Shown: positions 7,398 to 14,243 of the stretch, piece after piece
Layout of the letters: the number at the start of each line of letters is the position of its first letter
Numbering within the stretch: the stretch's first letter is position 1
Source: JBEKIK01 sp049509395
Lineage (GTDB): Bacteria; Planctomycetota; Planctomycetia; Pirellulales; Thermoguttaceae
DNA length: 14,243 nucleotides
Reading direction: 5' to 3'
Assembly (NCBI GenBank): GCA_049509395.1
Contig: JBEKZY010000109.1
Location: forward strand, 1-14,243
Made by a program: the position numbers and the translations under genes
The notes under the pieces: model-generated
What the model saw: only the letters and a program-made list of their open reading frames with translations
What the model was told of the DNA's origin: nothing
The model's database searches: none

Positions 7398-7931
7398 ATG
7401 GATTTCGGCTTGCCAGACTGGGAGTCAATCGTCCGCACACACGGACCGATGGTTTTTGACATGGCTTGGCGGTTACTGGGCCACGCTGCCGACACTGAAG
7501 ACGTTGTGCAAGAGGCCCTGTTGGATGCCTTTCGATTGCACGGGCGAGATCCGGTCGGCAACTGGGGGGCCCTCCTGCGCCACCTGGCGACTCGACGGGC
7601 TATCGACCGTTTGCGTAAACGGCGCTTATCCGCTCCGCTGCCGCCTAAGCCGCCGGCGTTCGAGCCGGCCGCCCCGGAATCCCAACAGCCCGAATCGGTG
7701 GCGGTAGAGCGGGAACTGGCCGACCGCTTGCGCCTGGCTATGGCCCAGCTTTCCAATCGCGAGGCCGGCGTCTTCTCGCTACGATATTTTGGCGAGATGC
7801 CCAACGCCGACATCGCGGAAACACTGGGTATCAGCCTCGACGCGGTAGGAGTGGCGCTGCATAAGGCACGAAAGAGACTGAAGGAAATTCTCGGTCACGA
7901 AGAAATCACTCACAGGAGATCGGGACCATGA
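7398..7931 (+). CDS. ECF-type RNA polymerase sigma factor (sigma-70 family)
   Basis: This protein of 177 residues has the size and two-domain form of an extracytoplasmic-function sigma factor, which directs RNA polymerase to a small regulon. Region 2 is about residues 11-77: MVFDMAWRLLGHAADTEDVV, then QEAL, the classic region 2.2 helix, and RAIDRLRKRR at region 2.4. A Pro-rich linker (~78-105) joins region 4 at ~108-166, with LSNREAGVFSLRYFGEMPNA, IAETLGISLDAVGVALHKAR as the helix-turn-helix and RKRLKEIL. Region 3 is absent, as expected for ECF factors. The stop codon overlaps the next start as ATGA (7928-7931), so the two genes are almost certainly co-transcribed and translationally coupled. 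ECF genes commonly sit in front of their anti-sigma factor, which is how the next gene is interpreted. I could not identify its target promoters. Confidence 0.95.
   Translation: MDFGLPDWESIVRTHGPMVFDMAWRLLGHAADTEDVVQEALLDAFRLHGRDPVGNWGALLRHLATRRAIDRLRKRRLSAPLPPKPPAFEPAAPESQQPESVAVERELADRLRLAMAQLSNREAGVFSLRYFGEMPNADIAETLGISLDAVGVALHKARKRLKEILGHEEITHRRSGP
7914..7918 (+). promoter_or_regulatory. Shine-Dalgarno site of the sigma partner gene
   Basis: AGGAG ends 9 bases before the ATG at 7928, inside the last codons of the sigma gene. It is the clearest ribosome site in the window and fixes the start of the downstream gene within the ATGA overlap. Confidence 0.75.
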
Positions 7932-9625
7932 AAGCGAATCATGAATTACCGCGCGGCGAATCGGACGATGCACTGGATCGGGCGATCCTAGCCGCAAAGT
8001 CGCAACCCTATCCGCCTGAAGTCAAGAACCGCGTCATCGAAAAAGCCGCGGCGTTTACCCCAAGTCTCCTGGCACGGAATCGGTTTATGGGTCGATGGAC
8101 TTGGCGCATCCTGGCGTCCGCCGTTCCTGTAATCGCCGCTGCATGCGTGATAATTTTTCTATTGCTTCCCACGGCAACTGTCGGCTGGGAGGACGTGGTT
8201 AAGACAATCAAATCGCAGAAATGGATCCGCGTAACCTACCCTTTCCCAGAAAGCAAACAGGCTGTAATGTGGCTTTCGCCCGAGCGGCAAGTCTGGGCCC
8301 TTCAAACAGACAACTGGTTTGTATACTTTGACGGCCGCCGGCAAGAAAAGTACGAATACCGCACGGGCCAAAAGCAGATCGTGAAAATGCTGCTTAGCCA
8401 GGAGGATGCGCAGCGAATCTTGCCCGTCGATTACATGTCGCAGGGTTCGTGGATGTTTGGAACCGAAAAGTTAGTATCGCAGAAAAGGCGAGAGATAACC
8501 GAAGCCGGAAAAAAATGGATCGATTTTGAAATTAAGTTCTATCGCGTGGAATACTACTCGGGTACATTGCGCGTCGATCCTGAAACGCGGCTTCCCGTGT
8601 ATATGCTGACAAAAGCCTCCCAGGACGCGACGAAATCCAAAAAATTTTCATTCGATTACCCGGCCGACGGCCCGGCCGACATTTATGCGTTGGGCGTTCC
8701 AGCCAAGATCAAGATTGACGACCGCATGCCGCCGAAAGACTGTCAGCAAGTCCTTAGCGCAATGGCGGCCAGCCGGGAGCGGATCGGCGACTTTCGCCTG
8801 ATAGTGGCCGTGGAAGGCTCTTGGGTCCCCTCTCAAATCGTATGGCGAAAGGGGGATAAGTGGCGAATAGACATTTGCCAGTCCGAAAACAGTCTCCCTC
8901 AGAACATGTGGGGATCGAAGCCGCCCGATGGTCTCGGCTGGGGCGATCTGTCTGCCGAAAAACTGAAACTAAGTTGGTTAGGCCCGAATTTCATTTGCGA
9001 CGGCCGGATGGTATATCAAAACACGCGCCAAGGCGATATCGCCAGGTACAATGATCCTAAAGCGAAAGGCCCGCCCAAGGTCACATGGCAGGTAGCGCCG
9101 CTGTACATTACGCCGCAAGAGTTGCTCTCAGGCGGAGGAGACGGCTCTCTGCCCCTTGCCATGTTCGCCAAATTCGCTTCGTTGGTGTATCCAGACCTCA
9201 CGCCCAAAGAAGGTTGGGGCTTCGAGTTCGTTCCCCATCCCGCCGGAGCGCCAGGTTGCGTTTTAATAAAGCGTTCCGCTGAAACCACCATGCAAACAAT
9301 AGCCCATGAATGGTTTTACATCGATCCGGCGAAAGGCTGCGCGGTCGTGCGTATCGAGCGATTCAGTATTCCCCTCGATGCGCCCGCCGATATGCCGGTA
9401 GACCCCAACGCATCCGCTAACCGGGATGCGCACCGCATGGAAGACTTCCAACAATCGCCGCAGGGCTTTTGGTATCCTAAGTCGATCCACTATGAAAACA
9501 GATCGCAGAATGTCAACCCGCGCGTTCGATTCCTGGAGTCAACCGTGCATTACCATTTTGACTTTGATGTCGAGTTGCCAGATTCGCTCTTTGCCGTCGA
9601 TCACGCAAGCGAGCCGGAGAAATAG
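7928..9625 (+). CDS. Single-pass membrane protein coupled to the ECF sigma factor, probable anti-sigma factor with a large extracytoplasmic domain
   Basis: This protein of 565 residues has three parts: a cytoplasmic segment (~1-58, largely helical, ESDDALDRAILAAKS and EVKNRVIEKAA), one membrane helix (~59-80) and a ~485-residue extracytoplasmic region. The short cytoplasmic segment beside a coupled ECF gene is the layout of transmembrane anti-sigma factors, but there is no HxxxCxxC zinc motif. The outer region seems to consist of two related halves. Each starts with a helix and a beta-rich stretch about a residue reading such as WLSPERQVWALQTDNWFVYF (~115-134) or IVWRKGDKWRIDI (~304-316). This recalls LolA/LppX-like lipoprotein-binding folds often seen in planctomycete sigma partners, but that is a guess from pattern. 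It also has VDPETRLPVYM (~216-226) and GFWYPKSIHYENRS (~513-526), typical of such domains. Function is inferred from position: sensing an envelope signal and holding the sigma factor. Confidence 0.85.
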   Translation: MKANHELPRGESDDALDRAILAAKSQPYPPEVKNRVIEKAAAFTPSLLARNRFMGRWTWRILASAVPVIAAACVIIFLLLPTATVGWEDVVKTIKSQKWIRVTYPFPESKQAVMWLSPERQVWALQTDNWFVYFDGRRQEKYEYRTGQKQIVKMLLSQEDAQRILPVDYMSQGSWMFGTEKLVSQKRREITEAGKKWIDFEIKFYRVEYYSGTLRVDPETRLPVYMLTKASQDATKSKKFSFDYPADGPADIYALGVPAKIKIDDRMPPKDCQQVLSAMAASRERIGDFRLIVAVEGSWVPSQIVWRKGDKWRIDICQSENSLPQNMWGSKPPDGLGWGDLSAEKLKLSWLGPNFICDGRMVYQNTRQGDIARYNDPKAKGPPKVTWQVAPLYITPQELLSGGGDGSLPLAMFAKFASLVYPDLTPKEGWGFEFVPHPAGAPGCVLIKRSAETTMQTIAHEWFYIDPAKGCAVVRIERFSIPLDAPADMPVDPNASANRDAHRMEDFQQSPQGFWYPKSIHYENRSQNVNPRVRFLESTVHYHFDFDVELPDSLFAVDHASEPEK

Positions 9626-9706
9626 CCCGGTTCGGTTATGCTCGCGTCTATTTTCGACTTCCGCCGGCGCCGATCATTGCTCCGCGGCAATAAATCCCAC
9701 GTTCCA

Positions 9707-9764
9707 GTAGGGTGTGTAAAACGCACCGGCCGGTGTTAATTGTGGTGCGTTTCACGCACCCTAC
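9707..9764. repeat. 58-bp imperfect inverted repeat (REP-like palindrome)
   Basis: Arms at 9707-9727 and 9744-9764 (21 bp each) are reverse complements except for two positions, with a 16-base loop. The core reads GGTGCGTTTCACGCACCCTA in the right arm. It abuts the T-tract of the minus-strand terminator. Palindromes with GGTGCGT...ACGCACC cores recur, from memory, in many bacterial genomes including planctomycetes; a REP/MITE-type origin is inferred. No transposase is nearby. Confidence 0.7.
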
Positions 9765-9802
9765 AAAAAAAACCACTCTTGCACCGAGGCGCAAGAGTGG
9801 TT
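9765..9802 (-). terminator. Rho-independent terminator of the PEP-CTERM beta-repeat gene
   Basis: A perfect 12-bp stem (AACCACTCTTGC at 9771-9782 against GCAAGAGTGGTT at 9791-9802) has an 8-base loop. On the minus strand it is followed directly by eight T residues (9772-9765), partly shared with the stem base. It starts 29 bases past the stop codon at 9832-9834, exactly where a terminator of this gene should be. On the plus strand no U-tract follows, though the stem could still slow polymerase coming from the sigma operon. Confidence 0.9.
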
Positions 9803-9831
9803 GAGATAAATTAAAATATGTTATTATGTTT

Positions 9832-12800
9832 TTACCGGCGGCGCCAGTAAATTCCCAGTCCCATGGCAGCCAGCATAAGCATTGCCCAGGTGGACGGTTC
9901 AGGAACCGACGATATCGAGCCGGAACCCGCAAGCGGGCCGCCCGGGATCGCTGTGATGGTCAACGTGGCGCCAGCGCCGATGGTCAAGGTGTTCACGCTG
10001 ACGGAATCGGCCGTTACAGAGGTTGCGACCGTGCCGTTGCCTATGCCAAGCGTGCCGCTGCCGGAAACGGCATGCAGGGCCACAGTCGCGCCAACGGGGC
10101 TATTGATCTGGAGCGTACCCAAGTTGACGGTTGTATTGCCGCTGAAGTTGACAGTCGAGCCGGTAAGAGTCACGGTGCCGGGCCCGGGACAGGTCAGGCT
10201 GCCCGTGCCGGTGACATTGCCGCTAATTGTCATTATCGCGCTGGCATTCGCGGCATAGTCGTCGCGCACGCCGCCGGCGTTGAATTGGCCGCCCGTGCTG
10301 CCGATGGTAACCGCTCCGGATACCGTGTTCGTGGTGCTAGTATCGGAGCTGGTATACAGGGCGTAGATTTGGCCGTTGTTTTGCAGCGAGATGTTGTTGT
10401 TCAGCGGGACGGTTAAATTCCGGAGTTGCAAGATAGATCCGCCGGCGGGCTGGCCGAGGGCAGTGCCGTTGACCGTGATGGCGCTCAAATTGCCCAAAGC
10501 GGTTGTGCCTTCCAGCCCTAACACGCCTTCGTTGACAAAGACGTTGCCCAACGCGGTGTCGGCCGTGACATTGACCAACATGATCTGGTTGTTGCCGACT
10601 TTGGTGAGGGTGTAAGCATTTCCATTCGTGCTCAAAACTGCCGTTACTCCGGATTGAGCGCGCAACGACCAGCGACCAACATATTGATTTCCGGGCAGAC
10701 CGGAATTGGTGGTGCCGGGGGTGGAAGTGCCGCCGATAGTCGTATTGCCGCTTAGCGTGACGTTGCTCACGTCGTATTGTGTGCCGGCAGGGGCGATGGC
10801 AGTGTTATTGTTGACGATCGCGCCATTGCCGCCTACGCCCGTGCCTTGGACGGTGATTGGTTGGGCGTAAAGCTGTTGGACGTTGAGGTCCAGCGTGCCC
10901 CCGTTGATTGCGATGGGGCTGGTTGCGCTGCCCAACGCGGAGGCAACGCCGAGGATAATAGTACCTCCGGTGATGCTTGTCGGGCCGGTGTAGGCGTTAG
11001 AGGTGTTGATAGTCAAAGAGCCGCTTCCGCTCTTTGTCAGCGATGTGCCGCCGGTGATACTGCCAGTCCCAGCGAACACGTAGTTGTGGCTGGAATTGCA
11101 ATTTACCGTGATCGAGCCGGGCATCACTGCGGTGGGAGCGATATTCACGGTAAGGTTCGCCGAGCTATTGTCAAAGGTGACTTGGTCGGTGTTATAGAAT
11201 AGCTGATCGACAGCGCCGGACCAGTTTGTGGTGGTTTGGACGTCCCAAGCATTGGAGTTCAGTGCTCCCACCCACGTCAGATTTCCCACCGCGCCGGTTA
11301 CAACCAGGTCGATGGTATTCGTTGTTGTGTTTTTAAAGATGCTGTAGGATTGCCGCGAGCTGATGACCGGCAGTACAAAATTAGTCGCATCTCCTGTGGG
11401 CATAGAGCCGTAGTGGATCAACTGGTAGTGAGTGCCGGTGGGACTGCCCAGCAAATAGCCGCTGGTAACATTGTAACTGACGTTGGTGTAGCCGGACGCG
11501 TTCAACGGACCGGTTACATTTATCAGGTCGTTGCCGCTCGACGGGTTATTCGACAGATCCATAGTGATCTTACCGGTGCCGTTCGACCCGAGCGTGAGAC
11601 CGCCGGCTCCGATCGTAAGGGTGCCAACCGATCCGGCGGCCGCGGTAGCGCCCGGAGCGATGTTCGTGATATAATTGTCAGAAACCGCGCCGTTGATCTT
11701 GCCGGTGCCGGACAGGACTGTTCCAGTCGTGCTGCTAGAGGAACCCATGACAATGTTGCCGTCCAAGGTGCCGGTGATGATCAAAGTGCCGTCATTGTGA
11801 TTCACGGTTCCGCTGAACGTATTCGAATTTGTCAGGGTTAAAGTGCCCGGCCCCAGCTTTGTTAAGGTGGCCGCACTCGATCCGGTGACCACGCCGCTTA
11901 TGATTATGCCGACGCCGGCGCTCGCGGCAGTGACGTCGTTGTTTCGTACCCCTCCGGTGTTTATCGTGTTGCCAGAAGCATCCGTAATGGTCACTGTGCC
12001 GAGAATCGTGTTGTCGGTGGCGCCGGGGGTGGAGATGGCAAGGGCATACAAATTACCCCCATCGAGCTTGATGTTTTTGGCCAGCGGAGTAGTCAGACCC
12101 TCGAGTTGCAAGGTCGAGCTGGCGGCCACGTTTATGCTCTTGGTGGGGTCGCCCAGGGAGGTGTTTGCTATCAGGTCTAAAATACCTCCGGGCGTACCGG
12201 TGAGATTCGAACCAATGTTAATGTCGGCCAGGGCGCTATCGGCGGTAAGCCGCACAAAAGAAACCTGGTTGTTGCCCACTTTGGTGATGTTATAGGGTTG
12301 CCCGTTGGTGTTGATGGTCGCCAACTCCGTTGGGACTCCGCGGATCTCCCAACGGCCGGAGTTTGCAGAGGGACCGGTGCCGTTGTCATTGGCCGTACCG
12401 CCAAAAGTTGTATTCCCTGTCAGGACGACAAAACGAAGGGCATTTTGGGCGGTAGTGCTGGAGGCGGTGTTACTGTTTATAATAGCGCCATTGCCGCCTA
12501 CCCCTGCACCCTGGACGGTAACCACCTCGTCACCTAGGGCCTGGTTGTTGACGTCCAGCGTGGCCCCGTTGGCAATCGTCGTGCCGCCGACCGTGCTGCC
12601 CAAGGCGGTGGAACTGCCGGCCTGCAATGTGCCCGCGGTAATCGTCGTTACGCCGTCGTAGGTGTTGGCGCCGGAAAGGGTAAGAACGGCGCTTCCTTTC
12701 TGCTCCAGGCTGCCGGTCCCGGAGATTACGTTGGCACAAGTATGATTCTCAGTCTGGTTGAAGACCAATTGGCTGTTGTTGGTAATCGCTCCGGTCCCGA

Positions 12801-14243
12801 TAGTGACAAAGGAGGATTGGCCGTCGCCGACTTGCAATGTGCCGGCGTTGATAACGATCGGGCCGCTGAAATCGTTACTAGCGGTGCTGGAACCGTTGGC
12901 AAGTATTAGTTTGCCGGTCCCGGATTTGGTCAGCCCGGCGGTGCCCGTGATCTTCTGCTGCCCTGAGATAGTGTAATCCTTGGTTGAGTTCACGGTGATC
13001 TGGCCGGGCGACACGTCGGCATATAGGACAACCGACTGGTTCGTGCTGCTGTCGTCGAAAGTTACGTTGTCGAGGTTATAAAACATGTCGGCCACGGCGC
13101 CGTTTTGCCAGTTGGGAGTGGTAACCACGTCCCAGTTCGAGTTTCCTCCGGGGCCTTTCCACACCAGGGAAGCGATCGATCCCGTCAAGCTGAAGTTGAC
13201 CTGGTTGGGTGTGGGGCTGGGGTTGGTTACGTAAGTGATGGTGAAGTTCCGCCGCGTGTTAGGCGGTATGTTCAAAAGGGCTAGACTTCCCCCGCCGGTT
13301 AAACTGCCCGTGTAGTTCATCAGGCGATACGAGCCGCTTGCCAAGGAACTTATGTTGGGTATGGCTATGTTGGTGGTTCCGGCAAGCGACAGATTACCAT
13401 TGATGTTTATCAAGTCGCTCCCAACCGAGGGGTCGTTCGACAGATCGTAATTGATCTGGCCGCCGCCGGTTAAAGAAAGACCGCCAAAGGTGAACGTGCC
13501 TACCGATCCGGCCGCGCTGGTCGCGCCGGGCGCGATGATCACGCCGGAGGCATCGGTGACCGTGCCGCCGATCGTGGCCGTGCCGGTCAGGGTAGTGGTT
13601 ATGCCGGTTGATGTGCTTGTGGCTAATGTTATTCCGCCCTTCAGATAGTTGCTGATGTTCAAAGTGCCGTCGTTAACGGCAATCGTACCGGAAAAGGAAT
13701 TGCTGCCGGACAGGGTTACGGTGCCGGGCCCGGTCTTGGTTAAAACAGCCGCGCTGCTGCCGCCGGGGGCGTTTGTGATCGCGCCCGTGATGAACATCCT
13801 CGCATTGGAGTTCGCGGCGGAGTCGGCCCGCGTGCCTCCGGCGTTCAATATGCCGCCCGAATCAGCTACGGCGATCGACCCAATGACAGTGTCCCCGCCG
13901 GCTGAATCACCGGAGTTTTGCATGACGTAGAGTTGACCGTTATTTTGAAGCTGGATATTCTTGTTCAAAGGGGTGGTTAGATCGTTCATCTGCAAGATCG
14001 AGCCGCCGGCTGGCTGGCCGGCGCCGGCGCCGTTTACGGTGATTGTCCCTGCCGGGTCGCCAAAAGAGGATGCTCTTTCCAGATCCAAAATGCCTTCGTT
14101 GATAACGACGTTTTCCGTGGTGGAATCAGCCGTGAAATTAATAAAAATGACCTCATTGTTGCCGGTTTTGGTCAGCGTATGTCCGTTCCCGGTCAGGGAG
14201 CACGTGCCGCCCGCGTTGAAGAATTCCCAACGGCCTACTTGAC
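9832..14243 (-). CDS. Giant beta-repeat surface protein with C-terminal PEP-CTERM signal (5' end outside the window)
   Basis: Only the C-terminal 1469 residues are visible. The frame is open from 14241 to the TAA at 9832-9834, and the start lies beyond the window. A TTG at 14088 is internal, since homologous repeat sequence (VGRWEFFNAGG, LTKTGNNE) continues upstream of it. The protein is Gly/Thr/Ser/Asn-rich and made of autotransporter-associated beta-strand repeats, for example LTKSGTGKLILANGS, LTLSGANTYDGVTTITAGTL and LTKLGPGTLTLTNSNTFSG, with W-rich spacers such as NWDVVTTPNWQNG and VTFDDSS. It should form a long beta-helix. The end is VPEPSTW, a ~17-residue hydrophobic helix and RRR, a textbook PEP-CTERM signal. 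In characterised systems this signal directs exosortase-mediated cleavage and surface delivery. No autotransporter barrel is present, so the repeats serve here as a passenger without a type V translocator. Role is probably cell surface, matrix or adhesion. Confidence 0.93.
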   Translation of the reverse strand, partial: QVGRWEFFNAGGTCSLTGNGHTLTKTGNNEVIFINFTADSTTENVVINEGILDLERASSFGDPAGTITVNGAGAGQPAGGSILQMNDLTTPLNKNIQLQNNGQLYVMQNSGDSAGGDTVIGSIAVADSGGILNAGGTRADSAANSNARMFITGAITNAPGGSSAAVLTKTGPGTVTLSGSNSFSGTIAVNDGTLNISNYLKGGITLATSTSTGITTTLTGTATIGGTVTDASGVIIAPGATSAAGSVGTFTFGGLSLTGGGQINYDLSNDPSVGSDLININGNLSLAGTTNIAIPNISSLASGSYRLMNYTGSLTGGGSLALLNIPPNTRRNFTITYVTNPSPTPNQVNFSLTGSIASLVWKGPGGNSNWDVVTTPNWQNGAVADMFYNLDNVTFDDSSTNQSVVLYADVSPGQITVNSTKDYTISGQQKITGTAGLTKSGTGKLILANGSSTASNDFSGPIVINAGTLQVGDGQSSFVTIGTGAITNNSQLVFNQTENHTCANVISGTGSLEQKGSAVLTLSGANTYDGVTTITAGTLQAGSSTALGSTVGGTTIANGATLDVNNQALGDEVVTVQGAGVGGNGAIINSNTASSTTAQNALRFVVLTGNTTFGGTANDNGTGPSANSGRWEIRGVPTELATINTNGQPYNITKVGNNQVSFVRLTADSALADINIGSNLTGTPGGILDLIANTSLGDPTKSINVAASSTLQLEGLTTPLAKNIKLDGGNLYALAISTPGATDNTILGTVTITDASGNTINTGGVRNNDVTAASAGVGIIISGVVTGSSAATLTKLGPGTLTLTNSNTFSGTVNHNDGTLIITGTLDGNIVMGSSSSTTGTVLSGTGKINGAVSDNYITNIAPGATAAAGSVGTLTIGAGGLTLGSNGTGKITMDLSNNPSSGNDLINVTGPLNASGYTNVSYNVTSGYLLGSPTGTHYQLIHYGSMPTGDATNFVLPVISSRQSYSIFKNTTTNTIDLVVTGAVGNLTWVGALNSNAWDVQTTTNWSGAVDQLFYNTDQVTFDNSSANLTVNIAPTAVMPGSITVNCNSSHNYVFAGTGSITGGTSLTKSGSGSLTINTSNAYTGPTSITGGTIILGVASALGSATSPIAINGGTLDLNVQQLYAQPITVQGTGVGGNGAIVNNNTAIAPAGTQYDVSNVTLSGNTTIGGTSTPGTTNSGLPGNQYVGRWSLRAQSGVTAVLSTNGNAYTLTKVGNNQIMLVNVTADTALGNVFVNEGVLGLEGTTALGNLSAITVNGTALGQPAGGSILQLRNLTVPLNNNISLQNNGQIYALYTSSDTSTTNTVSGAVTIGSTGGQFNAGGVRDDYAANASAIMTISGNVTGTGSLTCPGPGTVTLTGSTVNFSGNTTVNLGTLQINSPVGATVALHAVSGSGTLGIGNGTVATSVTADSVSVNTLTIGAGATLTITAIPGGPLAGSGSISSVPEPSTWAMLMLAAMGLGIYWRRR
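9835..9906 (-). other. PEP-CTERM sorting signal
   Basis: The last 24 codons encode VPEPSTW, a hydrophobic helix (AMLMLAAMGLGIYW) and three arginines before the stop. All three elements of the PEP-CTERM signal are present in the right order and at the extreme C-terminus. It implies that the genome encodes an exosortase (EpsH family), which is not in this window. Confidence 0.93.
10672..14229 (-). repeat. Long-period modules (626 and 560 residues) in the PEP-CTERM protein
   Basis: Using the conserved GRW motif as a landmark (Trp codons at 14229-14227, 12351-12349 and 10671-10669), the protein is built of long modules: 1878 bp and 1680 bp between landmarks, then a partial third copy to the C-terminus. 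Each module repeats the same order: GRW, LTKVGNNQ, a GG-I-L-D/L-E stretch, LxxPLxKNIxL, GGxR, LTKxGPGTxTL, GTL, an IAPGAT-SAAGSVGT block, DLSNxPSxGxDLIN, WxG/NxWDV, NW and FD(D/N)SS, an LTKSGxG block, and VQGxGVGGNGAI. The copies are clearly related but diverged. Confidence 0.8.

Larger units (their letters stand above)
9626..9831. other. Convergent intergenic region
   Basis: This gap of 206 bases separates two convergent genes. It has no gene. It holds an imperfect inverted repeat (9707-9764), an eight-base A/T tract (9765-9772) and a strong hairpin (9771-9802). I see no separate T-rich terminator for the plus-strand sigma operon; the hairpins here may serve both directions. Confidence 0.6.

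Noticed and set aside
7109..7813. A 234-codon minus-strand frame across the palindromic element and the sigma gene
   Set aside because: It overlaps the sigma gene and the end of the DUF3592 gene. Its repeated TRRVPATYAAS-like text is only a translation of the two inverted arms.
9826..10416. Plus-strand open frames antisense to the PEP-CTERM gene (also at 10777-11202, 11236-11841 and 11843-12295)
   Set aside because: The opposite strand carries a continuous 1469-codon frame with clear repeats and a sorting signal; these are by-products of its GC-rich, stop-poor composition.
14086..14088. TTG at 14088 as the start of the beta-repeat protein
   Set aside because: The same frame stays open to the window edge and encodes recognisable module sequence upstream, so this codon is internal.

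Overview
The window looks like chromosomal DNA from a planctomycete (Planctomycetota, probably a Pirellulales-like lineage). The reasons are a giant surface protein with an N-terminal LEPR-XLL-type motif (ALESRQLLS), a second giant protein made of autotransporter-associated beta-strand repeats that ends in a PEP-CTERM sorting signal, an ECF sigma factor coupled to a large membrane-anchored partner, and two intergenic palindromes of the kind I remember as scattered through planctomycete genomes. The taxonomic call is inference; there is no rRNA or marker gene.

Layout. 1-420: no gene; three hairpins, one of them a plausible terminator for the minus-strand gene that ends at 421. 421-5088 (-): a ~1555-residue secreted protein with, in order, a LEPR-XLL leader, a cyclophilin-type prolyl isomerase domain, Ig/cadherin-like domains, an SdrD-B-like domain, another cadherin-like domain and six ~100-residue tandem repeats. 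5089-5469: divergent promoter region. 5470-7191 (+): a six-helix membrane protein with an N-terminal DUF3592-like domain. 7192-7397: an 87-bp element with perfect 27-bp inverted arms, then the sigma leader. 7398-7931 and 7928-9625 (+): ECF sigma factor and an overlapping single-pass membrane protein, probably its regulator. 9626-9831: convergent intergenic region with an imperfect 21-bp inverted repeat and a strong minus-strand terminator. 9832-14243 (-): 3' part of a giant beta-repeat PEP-CTERM protein whose 5' end lies beyond the window.

How the parts may work together: both giant proteins are built to be exported, apparently by different routes (LEPR-XLL leader versus PEP-CTERM/exosortase). 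The sigma/partner pair is a self-contained signalling operon; nothing in the sequence ties it directly to either surface protein. The DUF3592 gene stands alone with its own likely promoter. I see no CRISPR array, tRNA, rRNA, transposase or recognisable defence system. The more interesting features are the composite cyclophilin-adhesin, the repeat history inside it, the unusual sigma partner and the two palindromic elements. I do not see strong evidence for a wholly new system.
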